Source of the DNA: Phylloscopus collybita
Taxonomy: Eukaryota > Chordata > Aves > Passeriformes > Phylloscopidae
Direction: 5' to 3'
DNA length: 64,000 nucleotides
NCBI GenBank assembly: GCA_027886175.1
Contig: JAJNNQ010000075.1
Coordinates: 57,721,001 to 57,785,000 of the forward strand
Of the stretch, positions 49,201 through 61,600 are shown in pieces (positions within the stretch are counted from its first letter, which is position 1; every line of letters starts with the position of its first letter). Below the pieces are notes generated by a model that saw nothing but the letters and a program-made list of their open reading frames with translations, searched no databases and was not told the origin of the DNA. The position numbers were made by a program, and so were the translations under genes.

Positions 49201-50200
49201 GAGAACAAAGTCTCACAAACACTCTGGAAAGAAGATATGACCAATTAAACAAAATTTGAAAAAAACGAAAAATCTTGGCAAACGGAGTCAAAATAAACAA
49301 AAGTACTCAGGATCAAAAGAATGGTGGGGAAAAGAGGCAAACATGACAAAATTATTGCAAAAGTAAATCCTAAATTCGAGGCAGAAAGATCTACAAAGAG
49401 AGAGGAGAAGAAAGTGAAGCAATGAAGTATTGCAAAGAAGGAAAAAAAACTCCGACAACAAGTAAAAACCATCCGAGTGAATGGGATGACAAGAAGTGCA
49501 GGGAAATGGACCGAAGCTTGCCACACGAATGCTCATTGAAATCGCAAGATTTCATTCCCTTTCCTGAAAGGAAAGTCTTCCTTTCAGGAAAGGGAATGAA
49601 ATCTTGAAATCAGAGAACAAAGTCTCAGAAACACTCTGGAAAGAAGATATGACCAATTAAACAAAATTTGAAAAAAACGAAAAAACTTGGCAAACGGAGT
49701 CAAGACAACCACACGTGCCGTAATGAAAAGAATGGCGGGGAAAAGAGGCAAACATGACAAAATTATTGCAAAAGTAAATCCTAAATTCGCGGCAGAAAGA
49801 TCTACAAAGAGAGAGGAGAAGAAAGTGAAGCAATGAAATATTGAAAAGAAGGAAAAAAAAACTCCGACAACAAGTAAAAACCATCCGAGTGAATGGGATG
49901 ACAAGAAGTGCAGGGAAATGGACCGAAGCTTGCCACATGAATGCTCATTGAAATCGCAAGATTTCATTCCCTTTCCTGAAAGGAAAGTCTTCCTTTCAGG
50001 AAAGGGAATGAAATCTTGAAATCAGAGAACAAAGTCTCACAAACACTCTGGAAAGAAGATATGACCAATTAAACAAAATTTGAAAAAAACGAAAAATCTT
50101 GGCAAACGGAGTCAAAATAACCAAAAGTACTCAGGATCAAAAGAATGGCTGGGAAAAGAGGAACACATGACAAAATTATTGCAAAAGTAAATCCTAAATT
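46290..50200 (+). repeat. Higher-order repeat, 6-unit period of 2,471 bp
   Basis: Positions 46290-47496 correspond to 48761-49967. The shared markers are the hybrid type II units with GGTGGGGAAAAGAGG (near 46,852 and 49,323) and GAAGTATTGC (near 46,953 and 49,424). The following units share AATGGCTGGG near 47,675 and 50,146. Differences include AATTGCGGGG near 48,909 and AATAAACAAAAG near 49,293. The middle units (47,937-48,703) also match 10,040-10,805. Confidence 0.8.
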
Positions 50201-53200
50201 CGAGGCGGAAAGATCTACAAAGAGAGAGGAGAAGAAATTGAAGCAATGAAATATTGCAAAGAAGGAAAAAAAAACTCCGACAACAAGTAAAAACCATCCG
50301 AGTGAATGGGATGACAAGAAGTGCAGGGAAATGGACCGAAGCTTGCCACATGAATGCTCATTGAAATCGCAAGATTTCATTCCCTTTCCTGAAAGGAAAG
50401 TCTTCCTTTCAGGAAAGGGAATGAAATCTTGAAATCAGAGAACAAAGTCTCACAAACAGTCTGGAAAGAAGATATGACCAATTAAACAAAATTTGAAAAA
50501 AACGAAAAAACTTGGCAAACGGACTCAAAATAACAAAAAGTACTCAGGATCAAAAGAATGGCGGGCAAAAGAGGAACACATGACAAAATTATTGCAAAAG
50601 TAAATCCTAAATTCGCGGCAGAAAGATCTACAAAGAGAGAGGAGAAGAAAGTGAAGCATTGAAATATTGCAAAGAAAGAAAAAATAACGCCGACAACAAG
50701 TAAAAACCATCCGAGTGAATGGGATGACAAGAAGTGCAGGGAAATGGACAGAAGCTTGCCACACGAATGCTCATTGAAATCGCAAGATTTCATTCCCTTT
50801 CCTGAAAGGAAAGTCTTCCTTTCAGGAAAGGGAATGAAATCTTGAAATCAGAGAACAAAGTCTCACAAACACTCTGGAAAGAAGATATGACCAATTAAAC
50901 AAAATTTGAAAAAAACGAAAAAACTTGGCAAACGGAGTCAAGACAACCACACGTGCCGTAATAAAAAGAATGGCAGGGAAAAAAGGCAAACATGACAAAA
51001 TTATTGCAAAAGTAAATCCGAAATTCGCGGCAGAAAGATCTACAAAGAGAGAGGAGAAGAAAGTGAAGCAATGAAATATTGCAAAGAAGGAAAAAAAACT
51101 CCGACAACAAGTAAAAACCACCCGAGTGAATGGGATGACAAGAAGTGCAGGGAAATGGACCGAAGCTTGCCACATGAATGCTCATTGAAATCGCAAGATT
51201 TCATTCCCTTTCCTGAAAGGAAAGTCTTCCTTTCAGGAAAGGGAATGAAATCTTGAAATCAGAGAACAAAGTCTCACAAACACTCTGGAAAGAAGATATG
51301 ACCAATTAAACAAAATTTGAAAAAAACGAAAAAACTTGGCAAACGGAGTCAAGACAACCACACGTGCCGTAATGAAAAGAATGGCGGGGAAAAGAGGCAA
51401 ACATGACAAAATTATTGCAAAAGTAAATCCTAAATTCGCGGCAGAAAGATCTACAAAGAGAGAGGAGAAGAAATTGAAGCAATGAAATATTGCAAAGAAG
51501 GAAAAAAAAACTCCGACAACAAGTAAAAACCATCCGAGTGAATGGGATGACAAGAAGTGCAGGGAAATGGACAGAAGCTTGCCACATGAATGCTCATTGA
51601 AATCGCAAGATTTCATTCCCTTTCCTGAAAGGAAAGTCTTCCTTTCAGGAAAGGGAATGAAATCTTGAAATCAGAGAACAAAGTCTCACAAACACTCTGG
51701 AAAGAAGATATGACCAATTAAACAAAATTTGAAAAAAACGAAAAAACTTGGCAAACGGAGTCAAGACAACCACACGTGCCGTAATGAAAAGAATGGCGGG
51801 GAAAAGAGGCAAACATGACAAAATTATTGCAAAAGTAAATCCTAAATTCGCGGCAGAAAGATCTACAAAGAGAGAGGAGAAGAAAGTGAAGCAATGAAAT
51901 ATTGCAAAGACGGAAAAAAAACTCCGACAACAAGTAAAAACCACCCGAGTGAATGGGATGACAAGAAGTGCAGGGAAATGGACCGAAGCTTGCCACATGA
52001 ATGCTCATTGAAATCGCAAGATTTCATTCCCTTTCCTGAAAGGAAAGTCTTCCTTTCAGGAAAGGGAATGAAATCTTGAAATCAGAGAACAAAGTCTCAC
52101 AAACACTCTGGAAAGAAGATATGACCAATTAAACAAAATTTGAAAAAACCGAAAAAACTTGGCAAACGGAGTCAAGACAACCACACGTGCCGTAATGAAA
52201 AGAATGGCGGGGAAAAGAGGCAAACATGACAAAATTATTGCAAAAGTAAATCCTAAATTCGCGGCAGAAAGATCTACAAAGAGAGAGGAGAAGAAAGTGA
52301 AGCAATGAAATATTGCAAAGAAGGAAAAAAAACTCCGACAACAAGTAAAAACCATCCGAGTGAATGGGATGACAAGAAGTGCAGGGAAATGGACCGAAGC
52401 TTGCCACATGAATGCTCATTGAAATCGCAAGATTTCATTCCCTTTCCTGAAAGGAAAGTCTTCCTTTCAGGAAAGGGAATGAAATCTTGAAATCAGAGAA
52501 CAAAGTCTCAGAAACACTCTGGAAAGAAGATATGACCAATTAAACAAAATTTGAAAAAAACGAAAAATCTTGGCAAACGGAGTCAAAATAACCAAAAGTA
52601 CTCAGGATCAAAAGAATGGCGGGCAAAAGAGGAACACATGACAAAATGATTGCAAAAGTAAATCCTAAATTCGCGGCAGAAAGATCAACAAAGAGAGAGG
52701 AGAAGAAAGTGAAGCAATGAAATATTGCAAAGAAGGAAAAAAAAAACTCCGACAACAAGTAAAAACCATCCGAGTGAATGGGATGACAAGAAGTGCAGGG
52801 AAATGGACCGAAGCTTGCCACACGAATGCTCATTGAAATCGCAAGATTTCATTCCCTTTCCTGAAAGGAAAGTCTTCCTTTCAGGAAAGGGAATGAAATC
52901 TTGAAATCAGAGAACAAAGTCTCACAAACACTCTGGAAAGAAGATATGACCAATTAAACAAAATTTGAAAAAACCGAAAAAACTTGGCAAACGGAGTCAA
53001 GACAACCACACGTGCCGTAATGAAAAGAATGGCGGGGAAAAGAGGCAAACATGACAAAATTATTGCAAAAGTAAATCCTAAATTCGCGGCAGAAAGATCT
53101 ACAAAGAGAGAGGAGAAGAAAGTGAAGCAATGAAATATTGCAAAGAAGGAAAAAAAACTCCGACAACAAGTAAAAACCATCCGAGTGAATGGGATGACAA

Positions 53201-55698
53201 GAAGTGCAAGGAAATGGACTGAAGCTTGCCACATGAATGCTCATTGAAATCGCAAGATTTCATTCCCTTTCCTGAAAGGAAAGTCTTCCTTTCAGGAAAG
53301 GGAATGAAATCTTGAAATCAGAGAACAAAGTCTCACAAACACTCTGGAAAGAAGATATGACCAATTAAACAAAATTTGAAAAAAACGAAAAAACTTGGCA
53401 AACGGAGTCAAGACAACCACACGTGCCGTAATGAAAAGAATGGCGGGGAAAAGAGGCAAACATGACAAAATTATTGCAAAAGTAAATCCTAAATTCGCGG
53501 CAGAAAGATCTACAAAGAGAGAGGAGAAGAAAGTGAAGCAATGAAATATTGCAAAGAAGGAAAAAAAACTCCGACAACAAGTAAAAACCATCCGAGTGAA
53601 TGGGATGACAAGAAGTGCAGGGAAATGGACCGAAGCTTGCCACATGAATGCTCATTGAAATCGCAAGATTTCATTCCCTTTCCGGAAAGTCTTCCTTTCA
53701 GGAAAGGGAATGAAATCTTGAAATCAGAGAACAAAGTCTCACAAACACTCTGGAAAGAAGATATGATCAATTAAACAAAATTTGAAAAAAACGAAAAAAC
53801 TTGGCAAACGGAGTCAAGACAACCACACGTGCCGTAATAAAAAGAATGGCGGGGAAAAGAGGCAAACATGACAAAATTATTGCAAAAGTAAATCCTAAAT
53901 TCGCGGCAGAAAGATCTACAAAGAGAGAGGAGAAGAAAGTGAAGCAATGAAATATTGCAAAGAAGGAAAAAAAACTCCGACAACAAGTAAAAACCACCCG
54001 AGTGAATGGGATGACAAGAAGTGCAGGGAAATGGACCGAAGCTTGCCACATGAATGCTCATTGAAATCGCAAGATTTCATTCCCTTTCCTGAAAGGAAAG
54101 TCTTCCTTTCAGGAAAGGGAATGAAATCTTGAAATCAGAGAACAAAGTCTCACAAACACTCTGGAAAGAAGATATGACCAATTAAACAAAATTTGAAAAA
54201 AACGAAAAAACTTGGCAAACGGAGTCAAGACAACCACACGTGCCGTAATGAAAAGAATGGCGGGGAAAAGAGGCAAACATGACAAAATTATTGCAAAAGT
54301 AAATCCTAAATTCGCGGCAGAAAGATCTACAAAGAGAGAGGAGAAGAAATTGAAGCAATGAAATATTGCAAAGAAGGAAAAAAAAACCTCCGACAACAAG
54401 TAAAAACCATCCGAGTGAATGGGATGACAAGAAGTGCAGGGAAATGGACCGAAGCTTGCCACACGAATGCTCATTGAAATCGCAAGATTTCATTCCCTTT
54501 CCTGAAAGGAAAGTCTTCCTTTCAGGAAAGGGAATGAAATCTTGAAATCAGAGAACAAAGTCTCACAAACACTCTGGAAAGAAGATATGACCAATTAAAC
54601 AAAATTTGAAAAAAACGAAAAAACTTGGCAAACGGAGTCAAGACAACCACACGTGCCGTAATAAAAAGAATGGCAGGGAAAAAAGGCAAACATGACAAAA
54701 TTATTGCAAAAGTAAATCCGAAATTCGCGGCAGAAAGATCTACAAAGAGAGAGGAGAAGAAAGTGAAGCAATGAAATATTGCAAAGAAGGAAAAAAAACT
54801 CCGACAACAAGTAAAAACCACCCGAGTGAATGGGATGACAAGAAGTGCAGGGAAATGGACCGAAGCTTGCCACATGAATGCTCATTGAAATCGCAAGATT
54901 TCATTCCCTTTCCTGAAAGGAAAGTCTTCCTTTCAGGAAAGGGAATGAAATCTTGAAATCAGAGAACAAAGTCTCACAAACACTCTGGAAAGAAGATATG
55001 ACCAATTAAACAAAATTTGAAAAAAACGAAAAAACTTGGCAAACGGAGTCAAGACAACCACACGTGCCGTAATGAAAAGAATGGCGGGGAAAAGAGGCAA
55101 ACATGACAAAATTATTGCAAAAGTAAATCCTAAATTCGCGGCAGAAAGATCTACAAAGAGAGAGGAGAAGAAATTGAAGCAATGAAATATTGCAAAGAAG
55201 GAAAAAAAAACTCCGACAACAAGTAAAAACCATCCGAGTGAATGGGATGACAAGAAGTGCAGGGAAATGGACAGAAGCTTGCCACATGAATGCTCATTGA
55301 AATCGCAAGATTTCATTCCCTTTCCTGAAAGGAAAGTCTTCCTTTCAGGAAAGGGAATGAAATCTTGAAATCAGAGAACAAAGTCTCACAAACACTCTGG
55401 AAAGAAGATATGACCAATTAAACAAAATTTGAAAAAAACGAAAAAACTTGGCAAACGGAGTCAAGACAACCACACGTGCCGTAATGAAAAGAATGGCGGG
55501 GAAAAGAGGCAAACATGACAAAATTATTGCAAAAGTAAATCCTAAATTCGCGGCAGAAAGATCTACAAAGAGAGAGGAGAAGAAAGTGAAGCAATGAAAT
55601 ATTGCAAAGAAGGAAAAAAAACTCCGACAACAAGTAAAAACCACCCGAGTGAATGGGATGACAAGAAGTGCAGGGAAATGGACCGAAGCTTGCCACAT
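50201..55698 (+). repeat. Higher-order repeat, 9-unit period of 3,700 bp (first copy and start of second)
   Basis: About 50,822-54,493 matches 54,522-58,193 at offset 3,700. Differences that I saw include AGACGG near 51,909, AGATCAAC near 52,683 (loses the AGATCT site), ACCGAAAAAAC near 52,973 against an AATTTTGAAA form near 56,661, CTCACAAAC near 53,333 against CTAACAAAC near 57,033, and CACATGAATG near 53,641 against CACACGAATG near 57,341. The second copy is therefore closer to the 7-unit repeat downstream than to the first copy. Confidence 0.82.
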
Positions 55699-58600
55699 GA
55701 ATGCTCATTGAAATCGCAAGATTTCATTCCCTTTCCTGAAAGGAAAGTCTTCCTTTCAGGAAAGGGAATGAAATCTTGAAATCAGAGAACAAAGTCTCAC
55801 AAACACTCTGGAAAGAAGATATGACCAATTAAACAAAATTTGAAAAAACCGAAAAAACTTGGCAAACGGAGTCAAGACAACCACACGTGCCGTAATGAAA
55901 AGAATGGCGGGGAAAAGAGGCAAACATGACAAAATTATTGCAAAAGTAAATCCTAAATTCGCGGCAGAAAGATCTACAAAGAGAGAGGAGAAGAAAGTGA
56001 AGCAATGAAATATTGCAAAGAAGGAAAAAAAACTCCGACAACAAGTAAAAACCATCCGAGTGAATGGGATGACAAGAAGTGCAGGGAAATGGACCGAAGC
56101 TTGCCACATGAATGCTCATTGAAATCGCAAGATTTCATTCCCTTTCCTGAAAGGAAAGTCTTCCTTTCAGGAAAGGGAATGAAATCTTGAAATCAGAGAA
56201 CAAAGTCTCAGAAACACTCTGGAAAGAAGATATGACCAATTAAACAAAATTTGAAAAAAACGAAAAATCTTGGCAAACGGAGTCAAAATAACCAAAAGTA
56301 CTCAGGATCAAAAGAATGGCGGGCAAAAGAGGAACACATGACAAAATGATTGCAAAAGTAAATCCTAAATTCGCGGCAGAAAGATCTACAAAGAGAGAGG
56401 AGAAGAAAGTGAAGCAATGAAATATTGCAAAGAAGGAAAAAAAAAACTCCGACAACAAGTAAAAACCATCCGAGTGAATGGGATGACAAGAAGTGCAGGG
56501 AAATGGACCGAAGCTTGCCACACGAATGCTCATTGAAATCGCAAGATTTCATTCCCTTTCCTGAAAGGAAAGTCTTCCTTTCAGGAAAGGGAATGAAATC
56601 TTGAAATCAGAGAACAAAGTCTCACAAACACTCTGGAAAGAAGATATGACCAATTAAACAAATTTTGAAAAAAACGAAAAAACTTGGCAAACGGAGTCAA
56701 GACAACCACACGTGCCGTAATGAAAAGAATGGCGGGGAAAAGAGGCAAACATGACAAAATTATTGCAAAAGTAAATCCTAAATTCGCGGCAGAAAGATCT
56801 ACAAAGAGAGAGGAGAAGAAAGTGAAGCAATGAAATATTGCAAAGAAGGAAAAAAAACTCCGACAACAAGTAAAAACCATCCGAGTGAATGGGATGACAA
56901 GAAGTGCAAGGAAATGGACTGAAGCTTGCCACATGAATGCTCATTGAAATCGCAAGATTTCATTCCCTTTCCTGAAAGGAAAGTCTTCCTTTCAGGAAAG
57001 GGAATGAAATCTTGAAATCAGAGAACAAAGTCTAACAAACACTCTGGAAAGAAGATATGACCAATTAAACAAAATTTGAAAAAAACGAAAAAACTTGGCA
57101 AACGGAGTCAAGACAACCACACGTGCCGTAATGAAAAGAATGGCGGGGAAAAGAGGCAAACATGACAAAATTATTGCAAAAGTAAATCCTAAATTCGCGG
57201 CAGAAAGATCTACAAAGAGAGAGGAGAAGAAAGTGAAGCAATGAAATATTGCAAAGAAGGAAAAAAAACTCCGACAACAAGTAAAAACCATCCGAGTGAA
57301 TGGGATGACAAGAAGTGCAGGGAAATGGACCGAAGCTTGCCACACGAATGCTCATTGAAATCGCAAGATTTCATTCCCTTTCCGGAAAGTCTTCCTTTCA
57401 GGAAAGGGAATGAAATCTTGAAATCAGAGAACAAAGTCTCACAAACACTCTGGAAAGAAGATATGATCAATTAAACAAAATTTGAAAAAAACGAAAAAAC
57501 TTGGCAAACGGAGTCAAGACAACCACACGTGCCGTAATAAAAAGAATGGCGGGGAAAAGAGGCAAACATGACAAAATTATTGCAAAAGTAAATCCTAAAT
57601 TCGCGGCAGAAAGATCTACAAAGAGAGAGGAGAAGAAAGTGAAGCAATGAAATATTGCAAAGAAGGAAAAAAAACTCCGACAACAAGTAAAAACCACCCG
57701 AGTGAATGGGATGACAAGAAGTGCAGGGAAATGGACCGAAGCTTGCCACATGAATGCTCATTGAAATCGCAAGATTTCATTCCCTTTCCTGAAAGGAAAG
57801 TCTTCCTTTCAGGAAAGGGAATGAAATCTTGAAATCAGAGAACAAAGTCTCACAAACACTCTGGAAAGAAGATATGACCAATTAAACAAAATTTGAAAAA
57901 AACGAAAAAACTTGGCAAACGGAGTCAAGACAACCACACGTGCCGTAATGAAAAGAATGGCGGGGAAAAGAGGCAAACATGACAAAATTATTGCAAAAGT
58001 AAATCCTAAATTCGCGGCAGAAAGATCTACAAAGAGAGAGGAGAAGAAATTGAAGCAATGAAATATTGCAAAGAAGGAAAAAAAAACCTCCGACAACAAG
58101 TAAAAACCATCCGAGTGAATGGGATGACAAGAAGTGCAGGGAAATGGACCGAAGCTTGCCACACGAATGCTCATTGAAATCGCAAGATTTCATTCCCTTT
58201 CCTGAAAGGAAAGTCTTCCTTTCAGGAAAGGGAATGAAATCTTGAAATCAGAGAACAAAGTCTCACAAACACTCTGGAAAGAAGATATGACCAATTAAAC
58301 AAAATTTGAAAAAAACGAAAAATCTTGGCAAACGGAGTCAAAATAACCAAAAGTACTCAGGATCAAAAGAATGGCGGGCAAAAGAGGAACACATGACAAA
58401 ATGATTGCAAAAGTAAATCCTAAATTCGCGGCAGAAAGATCTACAAAGAGAGAGGAGAAGAAAGTGAAGCAATGAAATATTGCAAAGAAGGAAAAAAAAA
58501 ACTCCGACAACAAGTAAAAACCATCCGAGTGAATGGGATGACAAGAAGTGCAGGGAAATGGACCGAAGCTTGCCACACGAATGCTCATTGAAATCGCAAG

Positions 58601-61600
58601 ATTTCATTCCCTTTCCTGAAAGGAAAGTCTTCCTTTCAGGAAAGGGAATGAAATCTTGAAATCAGAGAACAAAGTCTCACAAACACTCTGGAAAGAAGAT
58701 ATGACCAATTAAACAAAATTTGAAAAAACCGAAAAAACTTGGCAAACGGAGTCAAGACAACCACACGTGCCGTAATGAAAAGAATGGCGGGGAAAAGAGG
58801 CAAACATGACAAAATTATTGCAAAAGTAAATCCTAAATTCGCGGCAGAAAGATCTACAAAGAGAGAGGAGAAGAAAGTGAAGCAATGAAATATTGCAAAG
58901 AAGGAAAAAAAACTCCGACAACAAGTAAAAACCATCCGAGTGAATGGGATGACAAGAAGTGCAGGGAAATGGACCGAAGCTTGCCACATGAATGCTCATT
59001 GAAATCGCAAGATTTCATTCCCTTTCCTGAAAGGAAAGTCTTCCTTTCAGGAAAGGGAATGAAATCTTGAAATCAGAGAACAAAGTCTCAGAAACACTCT
59101 GGAAAGAAGATATGACCAATTAAACAAAATTTGAAAAAAACGAAAAATCTTGGCAAACGGAGTCAAAATAACCAAAAGTACTCAGGATCAAAAGAATGGC
59201 GGGCAAAAGAGGAACACATGACAAAATGATTGCAAAAGTAAATCCTAAATTCGCGGCAGAAAGATCTACAAAGAGAGAGGAGAAGAAAGTGAAGCAATGA
59301 AATATTGCAAAGAAGGAAAAAAAAAACTCCGACAACAAGTAAAAACCATCCGAGTGAATGGGATGACAAGAAGTGCAGGGAAATGGACCGAAGCTTGCCA
59401 CACGAATGCTCATTGAAATCGCAAGATTTCATTCCCTTTCCTGAAAGGAAAGTCTTCCTTTCAGGAAAGGGAATGAAATCTTGAAATCAGAGAACAAAGT
59501 CTCACAAACACTCTGGAAAGAAGATATGACCAATTAAACAAATTTTGAAAAAAACGAAAAAACTTGGCAAACGGAGTCAAGACAACCACACGTGCCGTAA
59601 TGAAAAGAATGGCGGGGAAAAGAGGCAAACATGACAAAATTATTGCAAAAGTAAATCCTAAATTCGCGGCAGAAAGATCTACAAAGAGAGAGGAGAAGAA
59701 AGTGAAGCAATGAAATATTGCAAAGAAGGAAAAAAAACTCCGACAACAAGTAAAAACCATCCGAGTGAATGGGATGACAAGAAGTGCAAGGAAATGGACT
59801 GAAGCTTGCCACATGAATGCTCATTGAAATCGCAAGATTTCATTCCCTTTCCTGAAAGGAAAGTCTTCCTTTCAGGAAAGGGAATGAAATCTTGAAATCA
59901 GAGAACAAAGTCTAACAAACACTCTGGAAAGAAGATATGACCAATTAAACAAAATTTGAAAAAAACGAAAAAACTTGGCAAACGGAGTCAAGACAACCAC
60001 ACGTGCCGTAATGAAAAGAATGGCGGGGAAAAGAGGCAAACATGACAAAATTATTGCAAAAGTAAATCCTAAATTCGCGGCAGAAAGATCTACAAAGAGA
60101 GAGGAGAAGAAAGTGAAGCAATGAAATATTGCAAAGAAGGAAAAAAAACTCCGACAACAAGTAAAAACCATCCGAGTGAATGGGATGACAAGAAGTGCAG
60201 GGAAATGGACCGAAGCTTGCCACACGAATGCTCATTGAAATCGCAAGATTTCATTCCCTTTCCGGAAAGTCTTCCTTTCAGGAAAGGGAATGAAATCTTG
60301 AAATCAGAGAACAAAGTCTCACAAACACTCTGGAAAGAAGATATGATCAATTAAACAAAATTTGAAAAAAACGAAAAAACTTGGCAAACGGAGTCAAGAC
60401 AACCACACGTGCCGTAATAAAAAGAATGGCGGGGAAAAGAGGCAAACATGACAAAATTATTGCAAAAGTAAATCCTAAATTCGCGGCAGAAAGATCTACA
60501 AAGAGAGAGGAGAAGAAAGTGAAGCAATGAAATATTGCAAAGAAGGAAAAAAAACTCCGACAACAAGTAAAAACCACCCGAGTGAATGGGATGACAAGAA
60601 GTGCAGGGAAATGGACCGAAGCTTGCCACATGAATGCTCATTGAAATCGCAAGATTTCATTCCCTTTCCTGAAAGGAAAGTCTTCCTTTCAGGAAAGGGA
60701 ATGAAATCTTGAAATCAGAGAACAAAGTCTCACAAACACTCTGGAAAGAAGATATGACCAATTAAACAAAATTTGAAAAAAACGAAAAAACTTGGCAAAC
60801 GGAGTCAAGACAACCACACGTGCCGTAATGAAAAGAATGGCGGGGAAAAGAGGCAAACATGACAAAATTATTGCAAAAGTAAATCCTAAATTCGCGGCAG
60901 AAAGATCTACAAAGAGAGAGGAGAAGAAATTGAAGCAATGAAATATTGCAAAGAAGGAAAAAAAAACCTCCGACAACAAGTAAAAACCATCCGAGTGAAT
61001 GGGATGACAAGAAGTGCAGGGAAATGGACCGAAGCTTGCCACACGAATGCTCATTGAAATCGCAAGATTTCATTCCCTTTCCTGAAAGGAAAGTCTTCCT
61101 TTCAGGAAAGGGAATGAAATCTTGAAATCAGAGAACAAAGTCTCACAAACACTCTGGAAAGAAGATATGACCAATTAAACAAAATTTGAAAAAAACGAAA
61201 AATCTTGGCAAACGGAGTCAAAATAACCAAAAGTACTCAGGATCAAAAGAATGGCGGGCAAAAGAGGAACACATGACAAAATGATTGCAAAAGTAAATCC
61301 TAAATTCGCGGCAGAAAGATCTACAAAGAGAGAGGAGAAGAAAGTGAAGCAATGAAATATTGCAAAGAAGGAAAAAAAAAACTCCGACAACAAGTAAAAA
61401 CCATCCGAGTGAATGGGATGACAAGAAGTGCAGGGAAATGGACCGAAGCTTGCCACACGAATGCTCATTGAAATCGCAAGATTTCATTCCCTTTCCTGAA
61501 AGGAAAGTCTTCCTTTCAGGAAAGGGAATGAAATCTTGAAATCAGAGAACAAAGTCTCACAAACACTCTGGAAAGAAGATATGACCAATTAAACAAAATT